DNA from: Chara braunii
Taxonomy: Eukaryota > Streptophyta > Charophyceae > Charales > Characeae
Assembly (NCBI GenBank): GCA_003427395.1
Contig: BFEA01000793.1
Coordinates: 203,641-231,299 of the forward strand
Direction of reading: 5' to 3'
DNA length: 27,659 bases
Part shown: piece after piece, positions 1 through 10,330 of the stretch
How positions within the stretch are numbered: position 1 is the stretch's first letter
How the letters are laid out: each line of letters begins with the position of its first letter
Notes under the pieces: model-generated
Database searches by the model: none
The model's input: only the letters and a program-made list of their open reading frames with translations
Told to the model about the DNA's origin: nothing
Position numbers and translations under genes: made by a program

Positions 1-66
<66 letters not shown>

Positions 67-92
67 CGCTCGCTCGCTCGCTCGCTCGCTCT
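1..92. repeat. (CT)n followed by (GCTC)n microsatellite at window start
   Basis: About 31 CT units are followed by about seven GCTC units and a short CT tail. The window opens inside the tract, so its true length is unknown. It mirrors the (GA)n tract at the other end of the window. Confidence 0.97.
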
Positions 93-918
93 CTCAATAC
101 ACAACTCCACAAACAATCGCAGTGACTAGGGCAGGTTGTGTGTGCGAGTGTTGATGTGCCTGCACGGGGAGATTGTTCGAATCGTAAACGGAATGAAACG
201 AAATTCGTCAGAAAAAAAAATACATTAAGATTCCGCCGTTATTTATTTCCGCGTGTTTTGGCAGAGGTGTGTTCTTCCTATTTCAACAATGGAAGTCAGT
301 CACACAGAGCCGCAATCGAGTGTATAGCTACATTCTGGCGCCAGAGTGCAAGGAAAACGGCGCGTTCCTCTTCGTTAATCCATTCGCACACTAAATAATA
401 AGTAACTGATGATCGCCTCACCTTTAATTTAATGGTGCAAAAAAGAAAAAAGAATGAGAAAGAAAAAAAAAACACAGGGGGATGATGAGACAAGCTGCCG
501 CCAATTGGCCGATCAATCTCATATGACCAGTGACCACGTATAAACAACAGAAAGGCGGAAGTATTCAGAAGTATTTTGTTCATTTCCATTCTCAATAAAA
601 CACAAGCGCGGGGTTTTACGCACCACCGTTTTTTCCATACACTACGCGTCCGAATCTCATAAGAGAGTCACTTACACCTATATTGCATGTAGCCGCCGCC
701 TCCTCCTCCTCGTCCTCCTCCTCCTCCTCCTCCTCTTTTCTTCGTCAAGGCTCTATGCCAACAGTGGCTTTACAAGGTCTTCGTCTTTCGTCTTTTCGTC
801 GAGGCAGAGACAGGGAAGACTGGCAGAGAGAAACTACCTACGCCTCCCAACAACAACATACACAACAGCAGGCATGATTTCAAAAAGAGGATATCAAGGG
901 AAGACACGGTGAGGTAGG

Positions 919-954
<36 letters not shown>

Positions 955-1608
955 AGCGCCGCTGTCGGCCAAGGTGAGAAAAGCCATGGTCGCCAGATGC
1001 TCCTCCGGGAACCCCTGTGATTGATTTGCCTCTCTCTTCGCCACCTTCCTTCCTCCCTCCCCCCTTTTTGCCCCCTCCGAGCAAATAAGGGTTTTCTTCG
1101 ACGTTTCTTCCCCCCACCACATAGCCCATAAGAAGTTAAGTCTCCGCTTTGTCCGCTTTCCGAGCGGAAAACTGCGCGTTCGATTCCCTGTGTTTCGAGA
1201 GCTTTGAGTGAAGGTCCCCATGCGTATGTCTTGTACACCAACAACCTAATTCATATACAGTCAAAAGCTCTTTGCGCGCCAAGCCGTATCAAAAGCAATC
1301 ATCCAGATGCAGACGATTCATCGGCTCTGGACCCTTGCTTCCTCGCCTTTGACAGGGGAGAAGAGAAAAAAGGAGGGGGAGGAGGAGGAGAAGGAGGAGG
1401 AGGAGGAGGCTATGTTCACCATCACGCGAAAACAACAAAAAAAAGGTTTAATTGCCGTTTCCCCTCCACTGACACATAGCAACCAACGACGGACCCGTCG
1501 CCACTATCCCTTCTCCCTCTCCTTCTTATCCTCAACCTCATCCACGTGACTGCCCTATGGTCCATACAAAGCCCGCCGACGAAGATAGGAGAGAGAGAGG
1601 AAGAAAGA

Positions 1609-1672
1609 GGGGAAGGGGAAGGGGAGGGCCGGGGAAGGCGGGGGAAGGCGGGGGCAGGCGGGAGGTGAGGAG
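1609..1672 (+). other. Potential G-quadruplex-forming G-rich tract
   Basis: The plus strand carries a series of G runs of 3-5 bases separated by short AAGGC/CAGGC linkers, at least four runs within about 60 bases. This satisfies the usual G4 pattern on paper. It sits in a longer purine-rich asymmetric tract that could also form triplex DNA. No folding was computed. Confidence 0.5.
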
Positions 1673-1763
1673 GGGAGTGGAGAGAGCAGATGAACGAGAG
1701 CAGATGACGGGAGCAGCATACACAGCATAGACGAAGAAGAAGTCTCTGTGCGCGAAAAGATAT

Positions 1764-1773
1764 GACACGTGTC
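1764..1773. promoter_or_regulatory. GACACGTGTC palindrome (G-box/ABRE-type core)
   Basis: A perfect 10-bp palindrome centred on CACGTG, containing ACGTGTC, which matches the plant ABRE/G-box core bound by bZIP and bHLH factors. The same 10-bp palindrome recurs at 7923-7932. Whether either one is functional is inference. Confidence 0.4.
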
Positions 1774-2088
1774 AAGACCTGAGGACATAGGATGTCCAAC
1801 GGTGACAGGGCGGGGGGGAGGAGGAACAGCGAGGGAGAAGGCAGGAAGGAGAGAAGTAAGGAGGTGATGGGAGATCGGGACGACAGACAGGTCATTCACT
1901 GAGTGTAAATGACAACCAGGCCCGATGAGGCAACAGGTCCTTGCGCGCGTGCCGACCCGCGCGGCAACGGGTGGGCGAGGAGGGTTGGGGGGAAGGCGGC
2001 GGGGCACCCGCGGAGGTGGGGAGGGAGAGCGGGGGGCGGGGGGGGGGGGAAGGGGAGAGAGACGGTTGGCTCGGTAATTAGGGTTTTG

Positions 2089-5000
2089 TCAGACTCTTAG
2101 CCTCATGCTCGACGCGCGAAGCATGTGTCCGTCTGACTCTCCCGCGTAAGTACGTCGGCATCCCGGGCACCTCCCATCATCCAGCGCAATGCGGTGATGA
2201 CAGAACAGACAGATTCGAAAACCACAGGGGCATGGTTGGAAAGAGGCGTCCGTCAGATCCAGCTCTTCCGTACAGATAGGGCATTGCGCGGGAACCGGTT
2301 GGGAAGAAGGCGCGCCGCCGCCGGCTCCTCCCCAGACCGACGCGCGAGGGGGAGTACTCCATGGACTCGTGGCTGACGAACGAGAGCTGCCGAACCCTAC
2401 ACCTCCTCCTCCTCCGATCCCCACAACACCCGCATTACCCACGCCACCAATCCCAATCCCGATCCCAATCCCAATCCCCCCGCCGCTGCCGCTGCCGCTT
2501 CCATGAGCGGGCTTCGGTAGCGTTGATGGCCTTGCCACGTCATCAGGTCTCCAAGCTGCTGTCATAGCCATCCTCCTCACCAAGCCTGGACTGGACGAAT
2601 ACCTTGGCTCCAAACGGATGGAGAAATCACCGCCTGCTGCGCCGGCTCCCGCTCCTCCGCCTCCCTGATGATGATGATGATGATAATGATGACTGTGATG
2701 ATGAAGATGCTGCTGGGGGCGGAGAAAAGAGGCATTCAAATCCCTGTCTTTTCCTAAGGCCATCGAGGCATGAGTGGCAGTGAGAGAACCCAAGGACCGC
2801 GCTGCAAATGGCGATGACGTGGACAGGGGCTTCCTCTTACCCCCCACCCCCACCTCGCCACCACCGTACGCTCCTACCCCGCCGCCACCTCCAATCCCCA
2901 ACATGTTCTTCTTGCCGATAGTCGTTCTTCCCCCCAGACCGTCTTCTTGTTCCTCCTTTTGGTTAAGTTCCTGAGAGAACGCATCAGCGGCCATCTCCCA
3001 GTCATCCTCCTCGTCCTCCTCCTCCTCCTCCTCCTCCTCCTCCTCCTCCTCCTCCTCTTCCTCCTCCTCCTGCCCCTCCTGCTCCTTTGCGTGTACCTCC
3101 TCGCGCGGGCCCTCCTCTCCCAAACCTAATACTCCCGCCTCACGTTCCTCCTCCTTGCTTCTCTCTTCTTCTTCCTCCTCCTCCTCCTCTGCATCCCTGC
3201 TGCTCAATTCCAGGCTGCTGCTCGTTGATTGGCTGTTGCTGCTACAACTGCTGCTTCGGCCGTGGCGGGGGGCTACGGCGGTACTACAAGGGCTAGAGCT
3301 ACGACCGCGGGCGGGACCGGCAGCGCCCCCATGACGCTCCGCAGTGGGCGACCGGTCGGAAGCCACAACTTCCCCATCGTTCTCCCCCCTCGCGCACGTT
3401 CGTTGCTTCTCCATTTCTCCTCCGCCCCCATTTCCCCCACCGCCACTGCGACCGACCCCATTCTTCTTATTATTATGATGACCCGCTGCCGCTGCTTTGC
3501 GCCCCTTCGACGCCCCCTTCCCCTCTCCCTCTCCTCCCGACGAACTGTTGTGCGGACTCCGGTTCCCGTTTCCGCCAGCGGCGGGAAGCGCCGCCGCCGC
3601 CACCGGGATAGCGTCCCCCATGTCCAGACCTCGATCAGATCGAGCAGAGGGTGAGGGCGACGAAGAAGTACAAGGACGTCGAGGAGGGAGGACAAGCGAA
3701 GAGGAACGGGAACTCCTACCCCCGCCTTCCGCCGTTGCTCTTTCCGATTGGTCCACGTCACCCATGGAATCCCGACTGGATTTCGCATGAAAACCGCCAC
3801 CATTCTTCTTCTGTTGGCTGTTACTCCCGGTCTTATTGCCGCCGCCGCCGCTGCCTTGTCTTATCGCCGTAACGACCGTCGATTTCTCGCCGATCATCTT
3901 GTTCGTCGATGACAGCCCTTGCTGCCTTTGCTGGTCCTTGGCTGGCGCGTCTTCGGGGATATCCGCTCGCCTGGGAACCTGCTGACTTTGCTGCTGTTGC
4001 TGCTGATCAGGATACCGGTCTTCCCAAGATCCAATGTCCTCCTCCTCTTCCCACCCTCCTTCTCCATCTCCGTGGGAATTGGTCCGCAGGAGAACCCTAG
4101 AGGGGGGAGGAAGAGGAAGAGCAAAAGGAAGAGGAACCGGAAGGTCATTTACATGGCCGCCGCCGCCGCCTTGGTTATGTTCATCTTCCTCCTCCTCCTC
4201 CTCTTTGCCGAAGATCACTCCATTCCCCCCGCTTCCTCCTCCTCCTCTTTCTCCTCCTCTCTGCCCATCCGTCGTTAGAACGGACGACAAGGAACTTTTG
4301 CACTCCCGCTCATTATCCTCAGAAGAAGACGACTTCTTGTCGGCGGCGGAGGCGGAGGCGGAGGCGGAGGCGGAGGTAGCAGCCGGCAAGGGAATGGGCA
4401 TCGTCATTCCCGCTGCTGCCAGCTTCCCCCCGCCTCGCCGCGGCTGGTCAGCGACTCCCTCCTCCCACGCCACCACCTCACGTTCCAACCCTTCCCCGCG
4501 ATGGGACTGGGACTGATTGTCCCCCCCCGCTAGACGCTGGTCAAAGTCAACTGCCCCCGCCTCATTCCGAGGGCGACAGACTCGCGGAACGGCTTCCACC
4601 TGGCGCGCTTGGCGGCCGTTCATCGAGCACGATCTGTTGACGGCCATCGAAATCCCATCCACCAGAAGCGACGGCTGAACACTGCTGGTCAAGTCGGACG
4701 CTTCGACCACGACGCCCTCTGATGCTCTCACTCGCCCCGTCTCATCATTCTCATTATCGCGATCAACGGCTTCCACGTGGAGCGCTCGGGGCCCGGAGGC
4801 TTTCCCCCTGCCACCTTGCTGCTGAGGTGATGACGTGTTCATCGGCGGAGGCGGTGGCGTCTCTCCCGCCAATCTTCCGCACAAGGAGTTGGAACCAGCT
4901 GCAACTAGGGAGCAGAGGCGTGGCGCGCTGGTCTCGTCGTTCCGCCTGCCTCCGCGAGTCTTCGCCCGCTCGTCGTTTCCATCCCGCTCGTGAACTGATA

Positions 5001-5850
5001 ACGACAACGAAAACGCAGAAGAGTCGGGATCCCACTCATCCTTCTTGATCATCCCGATCGCCGTCAGGTCGACCGCTGCTGCTGCTGCTTCCTCTGCTGC
5101 ATCATGTTTGGGGGCGCTCTCCATTGCGAAGGTCGATTCGGCGGACGACGCTGGCGAGACCAAGGAGGAAGCGGACGAGATGGCGGCGGCGGCGGAGGAG
5201 GCGCCGGCGGCTTCCGCTTCCCCAGTCTTCTCTTCCCTCCCACGGTCTTCCTCTCCTACGCCCCCTGTCTCCGCCTCTTCCTCCCGACAGTGAGGGGGTG
5301 GAGAGTGCTGCTGCTGGGGGGGATTGAGGTGGTGGGACTGAGAGACACCTTGGCGGGGATGTGGCGATGAGGAGGGGGGAGGGAGGACCTGATGAGCCAA
5401 CCACTGCTCTCGACGAGCGTCGAGCTTTGATTGCTTGAGCTTGGCAGACTTGCTGGCTCTCTTCTTCTTCGAGGCGGCCGCTGCATCTTTCCGCCCTCCT
5501 CCGCCCGGGGGCGTGCTATCTCCCCCGTCATTCACGTGACGGCCGCCGTCGTGTTCGCTGCTGCAAGCGGAGGAGGCCGCACCATGTGCCTCGCCGCTTC
5601 CGCCACCTCCTACCTCTGAACGATGCCCATCGCACTCCTCAACTTCCCGAGCAGAGGAGAACTCGTTGCACGGAGACGAAGACGGCGGGGCTGTTCCCCC
5701 ACCCGCTACCCCGCCGCTCCCTCCATTCCTCCTTCGGCCCCCTTGCTGGTGTTGATGATGACTTTGACAGCTCGCAACTTCCCCCCCCGCTGACGCCGTG
5801 CGCATGCCATTCTCCTGAAATGAACCCAGGACAGAGCACGCTGTTTGCGC

Positions 5851-5853
<3 letters not shown>
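2089..5853 (-). CDS. Low-complexity protein with C-terminal NOT4-type (C4C4) RING finger; putative E3 ubiquitin ligase
   Basis: About 1254 residues from the ATG at 5853 to the TGA at 2089-2091. The only globular part is the C-terminal RING (residues about 1191-1232, bases 2158-2283). Its eight cysteines are spaced C-x2-C-x13-C-x-C-x4-C-x2-C-x10-C-x2-C, the C4C4 layout of CNOT4/Not4, with GF-I-C and RCPGCR flanks. The usual Not4 RRM and CCCH finger are absent and the RING is C-terminal rather than N-terminal, so this is not the canonical CCR4-NOT subunit. A basic motif near residues 129-155 (KKKRASKSAKLKQSKLDARR, then EQWL) resembles one I recall from plant RING proteins. The middle is Ser/Gly/Ala-rich, with a Glu run (about 890-950), a His run (about 1047-1062) and Gly-Ile repeats (about 1125-1138). 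Activity with a UBC4/5-class E2 is inferred from family. Start uncertain: (GA)n lies directly upstream and a splice-acceptor-like TTTCAG (5820-5815) could make this a 3' exon; the ATG at 5805 is the alternative. Confidence 0.8.
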
Positions 5854-5909
<56 letters not shown>

Positions 5910-5968
5910 CCTTATCTCTCTCTATATATATATCCCTCCCTCTCTTTGTGCTCCCCCCGAGTACACGT

Positions 5969-6032
<64 letters not shown>

Positions 6033-6178
6033 CTCTCTTTATATATATCCCTCCCTCTTTGTGCTCCCCCCGAGTGCACGTGCTCTCTCTCTCTCTGTGC
6101 CCCACCCGGTGTGCACGTGCTCCTCCCTGCTCCCCCCGAGTGCACGTGCTCCTCTCTCTACTCCCCCCGAGTGCACGT

Positions 6179-6238
<60 letters not shown>

Positions 6239-6298
6239 TCTCTCTGTGCCCCACCCGATGTCCACGTTCTGCTCTCTCTGCTCCCAGCGACTGCACGT

Positions 6299-6369
<71 letters not shown>

Positions 6370-6436
6370 GTGTGTGTGTGCCCCACCCGGTGTCCACGTG
6401 TTCCTCTCTCTGCTCCCTCCCCGTGTACGTGCTGTG
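5854..6436. repeat. Compound satellite: (CT)n blocks alternating with a G-box-bearing unit
   Basis: Four long CT runs (about 5854-5900, 5970-6029, 6180-6245, 6300-6365) are separated by copies of a GC-rich unit close to GTGCTCCCCCCGAGTGCACG followed by TG. Copies are diverged, and some begin GTGCCCCACCCGGTGT instead. CACGTG occurs at 5964-5969, 6077-6082, 6114-6119, 6143-6148, 6174-6179, 6294-6299 and 6395-6400. The block abuts the RING gene ATG, so on the minus strand it reads as (GA)n immediately 5' of the coding region. Long Arg-Glu or Ser-Leu frames through it are artefacts of the dinucleotide repeat. Confidence 0.9.
5964..6400. promoter_or_regulatory. Cluster of seven CACGTG G-boxes upstream of the RING gene
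   Basis: Seven CACGTG cores fall within 440 bases, 110-550 bases upstream of the RING ATG, beside (GA)n tracts. In plants, G-boxes bind bZIP/bHLH factors and (GA)n binds GAGA-binding BPC proteins. The copies are spread by satellite amplification, so they may be repeat passengers rather than selected promoter elements. Confidence 0.4.
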
Positions 6437-8140
6437 GATACGTGCGTGCGTAAATTACCTCTCCGTCGTTATGGACGTGCAAGCCAGGATTTAACAACGA
6501 GCCGATAGCAAGATAAACCGTCCGTTCCGTATGGCGTCCCGTCGGGCTTTCTTTTCACATCGAACAACAGCGATCGGCGCTTGTACGAACATGTGTGTGT
6601 GTACGTTACAAACGAGGAACAGCAGTACGACGCGCTGCCAGTGCCCGCCAACAGGTCCACCGAGGGTGCAAAACGCGCTGCCAGTGCCCGGCTGTCTCTG
6701 ATTGATCAGGGTTTCTCTTCCCCACTGTAATTACTCCATCGGGGACAACAACCTATTGATCCATCCGCCAATCAGTCGACCTAATCATCGGCCATCGAGT
6801 CATTTTAATAACATTACTACCGCCCCGCCCCAACAAGCGTTCGCAAACACAGTTCACTCGTTTGGATATCTAAATTTCTATTCACCAATTTGCAGCTCTC
6901 TAGCTGCTACCCTCTCTTTTCCCCAATCCGATGGGATACTGACAAATCTCCCCGCTCTCGACCGACTAGATCGGTAGATCGATTGATTACCTCTTCTCTC
7001 TGGCACTTGAAGTCAAACTTTTCAACACTTTCACTTTTCAAGACTGATTGATAAGCTGCGAACCCCACCCCACTTCGACATCCATCCACAGCAAAGCCGC
7101 CCTTGAGCACCTTTCCACTCTGCGATGAAGAGTCAAAAGCAGCGCTGATGACGTGGCATGAGCAACACACGATCACGTGGACAGATCAATCAATCAATCA
7201 ATGATGATGCCTGCAAATCACTGATGATGATGTCGAGTCGAGAACACTGATGATGACAAGTCCAGAGCAGGGAGGAGGATAGCATGTCCAGAGCACAGGT
7301 GGTGCCGTCTTCAACGTAGTACGGAAGGTCACAGTGGTTTCCAACACCGTAGATTGAATTTACAGACAAGAATCGACGGCAGATGATGACGTGAAAGATA
7401 ATGACAGCGCCCAGCTGGATGAGAAGAAAAGCAGCAGCAGCAACAACGTCCTTGTCACTCTAAATGTACGACCCTCACTCCACGGGCGCACGACGGCCAT
7501 AAGCTCTCTTCCTGCTCACTTAAAAAAATCACCCACAGACAGATAGAGAAATGAGGGATCGCGAAGTTGGACAGAGAGAGAGAGAGAGAGATGATGGGGA
7601 GAATATCTTGAGAGACACAGAGAGAGGAAGAGAGCACAGAGAGAGAGAGAGAGAGAGAGAAAGGAAGAAACAGATCGCGGGAATAGCAATACCGATACAC
7701 CGCGGAATCGAATGGATGGTGGCACTACCAACGAAAACACTCCCCCCCCGTCTTCTCCCGTTTGCTTCTGTTTGCTTCCGTTTGCGTCCGTTTGGTCGAT
7801 CCTCCTCTCCTCTCCTCTGGTCAATCCCCTGTTCTCCTCTGGCCAATCCTCTACTCCCTGTGCCTCTGTTTTCGGGCCTCTTAAGGCGATTCTTCTGATA
7901 TAATAATAGACATAGAAAGTTAGACACGTGTCACGCCTGGAGACGCTGACCACCCTCAGGATAGGCTGAGATCATCGCTCCGACTTCAATCCGTCCCACC
8001 AGACGTTCGCGCGTTGATGACAGAATTCATCAACTGATCAGCACCGTAGATCAATCAGTGTCATCAACAGCGATTCTTCCCTTTTCTCTTCGCCCGAGGA
8101 TGATAAGGTACAAGCAGAGCGTTGAGAGCATCCTTCGCGG
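6437..8140. other. Intergenic region upstream of the RING gene
   Basis: No gene recognised. It contains a 17-bp exact direct repeat (6631-6647 and 6674-6690, CGCGCTGCCAGTGCCCG), TGATGA-rich stretches and TGACGTGG/CACGTGG elements around 7145-7180, short (GA)n runs near 7574-7592 and 7640-7662, and the palindrome at 7923-7932. If the RING gene has upstream exons or a distant promoter, they would lie here. Confidence 0.6.
7923..7932. promoter_or_regulatory. Second GACACGTGTC palindrome
   Basis: Identical to the 10-bp palindrome at 1764-1773. The two copies lie on either side of the RING gene. Confidence 0.4.
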
Positions 8141-8184
8141 ATGATGATGATGATAATAGATGATGATGATGATGATGATGACGA

Positions 8185-8221
<37 letters not shown>

Positions 8222-8225
8222 CGAC
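8141..8225. repeat. (GAT)n trinucleotide microsatellite
   Basis: Nearly continuous GAT/ATG units with a few single-base interruptions (GATAATAGATG, GACGATG). The His/Ser/Ile homopolymer frames on the minus strand are an effect of this repeat. Confidence 0.95.
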
Positions 8226-8408
8226 GATGGTATTCCGGCGGGCCTTCTGCTGTAGCTGCTGCTGAGGTCGTCGATGGTAATGTGATTCTCATCAGATAGG
8301 CTTATCTCTTCTCTTTAATTGACATTCCAATTCCCAGCAAAGTGTCGCAAGGTACCTCCCAAAGAGAGCATTGCGATTTTTGCCGCTAAGTGAAATCGGT
8401 TTTTCCTA

Positions 8409-8411
8409 GAC

Positions 8412-8446
<35 letters not shown>

Positions 8447-8520
8447 TCAATCAATCAAATTCAATCAATCAACTTCAATTCAATTCAATTCAATCAAGCG
8501 ATTCAATCAATCGACGTAAT
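8409..8520. repeat. (CAAT)n tetranucleotide microsatellite, degenerating rightward
   Basis: About eight clean CAAT units from 8411, followed by interrupted TTCAAT/CAATC variants. Related (ATTG)n runs occur near 7182-7200 and 10487-10510. Confidence 0.93.
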
Positions 8521-8590
8521 CAGAGCTATCAATGAACTGCCAATCAACCAATCACTGCCATAATCCATGACTCACTGAACAAACAAATCA

Positions 8591-8792
8591 AATTTTCCCG
8601 TTCACTGCATTTCCCGCCATTTCCCCCGACATATTCAATTTTCCCGTTCACTGCATTTCCCGCCATTTCCCCCGACATATTCAGTTTTCCCGTTCANTTC
8701 AATTTTCCCAATCACTGCATTTCCCGCCATTTCCCCCGACATATTCAATTTTCCCGTTCACTGCATTTCCCGCCATTTCCCCCGACATATTC
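8591..8792 (+). repeat. 46-bp minisatellite
   Basis: Units begin AATTTTCCCGTTCACTGCAT and end CCCCCGACATATTC. They start at 8591, 8637, 8701 and 8747 (exactly 46 bp apart apart from the insertion), with an 18-bp truncated unit at 8683-8700 that contains one N. Copies are almost identical, so amplification is recent. No variable spacers exist, so this is not a CRISPR array. Confidence 0.93.
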
Positions 8793-8888
8793 CGCAATAG
8801 ATACTCCCATGAAGATTTCGAATTTCACACATCTCCCGCCATTTAAGGTCCTAGTGTAAACAAATGATGACCGTTTTGCACTTTTCGG

Positions 8889-9060
<172 letters not shown>

Positions 9061-9207
9061 TCTAAAGAGAAAAACGTTCATCATTTCCCGCGAAATAATT
9101 CTATTCGAAAACACCATACTCTTTCCCTCACACAGGAGTGCCCTCACCGCACACATCCATCCCCCCGTTAAAGAGGGGTCCGATACGTTCAATACCAAAA
9201 AAAGGTC

Positions 9208-9318
9208 CTACCGTCTTGACCCGAATAGAACGCCCGGTCATTATAGCCGTACCTGGACTGAAAATTGCACAAAATACGGCTATAGTGACCGGGCGTTCTA
9301 TTCGAATGAAGACGGTAG
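9208..9318. mobile_element. MITE-like imperfect palindrome with 44-bp arms
   Basis: The left arm 9208-9251 and right arm 9275-9318 are reverse complements with only a few mismatches around a 23-nt loop. The shared core includes CGAATAGAACGCCCGGTCA. A further pair, TACCAA (9193-9198) and TTGGTA (9331-9336), may be the outer end. It has no coding capacity. I could not settle a target-site duplication, so a foldback element or a hairpin-RNA locus remain alternatives. Confidence 0.6.
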
Positions 9319-9623
9319 TGTGAAACACCCTTGGTAGTACTAAATTGATCCTGCTTCTCTGGGCGTGGTAATCGTCCTCCCACAACTTAGGCCATACTCA
9401 TAACAGGACTTTCTTAACCTCTCTCTGGACGTAATTGTGTTCAGGTGCATCCAGCCCCAGGTCCGAAAAGCGGTAATTCCCCTAGTGTGAAGTATGCCGT
9501 TAATCTATATTCCTAATTAAGTTAATGACTCAATGGGGATGAAAACCCCCTTTGCGTGCACTCGATCCCGACTCCGTCCCTAACCCCGCAATCCACTGCA
9601 ACACAGGGCTTCGTATCCGCGAA
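9319..9623. other. Intergenic, no gene recognised
   Basis: Mixed-composition DNA between two palindromic elements. No ORF of note, no tRNA-like motif and no repeats found by eye. Confidence 0.5.
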
Positions 9624-9717
9624 CCCCTCGCCAAACGCCAACACTTTTAATTACATCTGCATGTAGACCTCCAAGTGGTCCAAATACATGTCAAAATGTT
9701 GGCATTTGGAAGTGGGG
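9624..9717. mobile_element. Imperfect palindrome of about 35-bp arms, MITE-like
   Basis: The left arm (about 9624-9658), with CCAAACGCCAACACTTTTA, pairs with the right arm (about 9683-9717), with the inverse of CCAAATGCCAACATTTTGACA. The centre is about 24 nt. Mismatches are mostly transitions, as expected of an ageing inverted repeat. No clear target-site duplication. Confidence 0.45.
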
Positions 9718-10169
9718 CGCCGAGCCCCATAGCATTCGAGAGAAAGGGATTGTGTGCGACCCATCGACAGCTAACGAGCTGGCAATGGTTATCGTATCGC
9801 ATTTCCACTTTGCTGCGCTGACCAGAAAGTTTGACTCATGGTCTTTCAAGAAGATGCAATGCTACACAGACAGACAGAGACGCAGAGAGGCACGGCAAGA
9901 AAAAGACAGACAGCGAGAGAGAGAAAGGGGAAGGGAGGGAGAGGTAAACGACCAAGAAAAGGCAGTCGCTTAAGAACGCGAAGAGTCGCGCGTTGGAGAT
10001 ATATTGGCGCGCCTTAGCGGATATACACCGAACACGTCAAACTGCTCGTCCAATTTGTTGAGGACCGCGAAACAAACATAAGGAGGCAGTACAAGAGACT
10101 TCAACTGCAGACATCCACATTTCGACACCGCATTTTTGTCCGCCAATGTCCAGAACATATGAAGACGCC

Positions 10170-10170
<1 letters not shown>
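9718..10170. other. Intergenic, no gene recognised
   Basis: Contains only short frames without recognisable domains, a purine-rich stretch near 9885-9940 and ordinary mixed sequence. Confidence 0.5.

Positions 10171-10219
<49 letters not shown>
10171..10219. repeat. (GA)24 microsatellite
   Basis: Uninterrupted GA dinucleotides. The Ser-Leu run on the minus strand is its translation. Confidence 0.97.
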
Positions 10220-10221
<2 letters not shown>

Positions 10222-10250
10222 ACGGAGAAGTCGCAAGAAGGACAGACTTT

Positions 10251-10330
10251 GCCCAGGACTTGAGTATGAGTGCACGCTAAGTAGCATTTCCAGCAATAGT
10301 TGAATTTCGGTGCCCAGGACTTGCGTATGA
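10251..10330 (+). repeat. Direct repeat of GCCCAGGACTTG(A/C)GTATGA, 61 bp apart
   Basis: Two near-identical 19-bp copies sit just right of the (GA)n tract. The intervening 40 or so bases are not repeated. Confidence 0.75.

Larger units (their letters stand above)
93..2088. other. Gene-poor, microsatellite-rich flank downstream of the RING gene
   Basis: I see no convincing gene here. Open frames exist on both strands but they are built from simple sequence or lack any recognisable domain. Contents include a CTC-type trinucleotide run (about 692-734), a (GA)15 run (921-951), a GGA-rich run (about 1371-1410), a purine and G-rich stretch (about 1580-1680) and a poly-G run (about 2037-2049). Because the RING gene is transcribed leftward, part of this region should hold its 3' UTR and terminator, but I could not identify a convincing poly(A) signal near the stop. 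Confidence 0.7.

Noticed and set aside
1122-1190. tRNA-Gly-like sequence: anticodon-arm form TCCGC-TTTCCGA-GCGGA and GTTCGATTCC
   Set aside because: The D arm is absent, the T stem does not pair, and the A-to-B box spacing is 11 bases too long.
2361-5619. Many plus-strand open frames within the RING gene
   Set aside because: GC-rich antisense shadows of the minus-strand CDS; Leu- and Pro-rich runs are the complement of its Glu and Gly runs.
5854-6105. Upstream extension of the RING ORF to an ATG at 6105
   Set aside because: The added 84 codons are entirely satellite sequence (Arg-Glu repeats and repeated satellite unit) with no sign of protein constraint.
5586-6508. Ser-Leu-rich open frames up to 302 codons on the plus strand and Arg-Glu frames on the minus strand
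   Set aside because: They are translations of (CT)n/(GA)n repeats, which contain no stop codons, overlapping the RING gene and its flank.
8409-8520. Telomere-like repeat
   Set aside because: The unit is CAAT, not the plant TTTAGGG type, and it decays like an ordinary microsatellite.
8591-8792. CRISPR-like array
   Set aside because: The 46-bp units are contiguous tandem copies without unique spacers, in a eukaryotic context.
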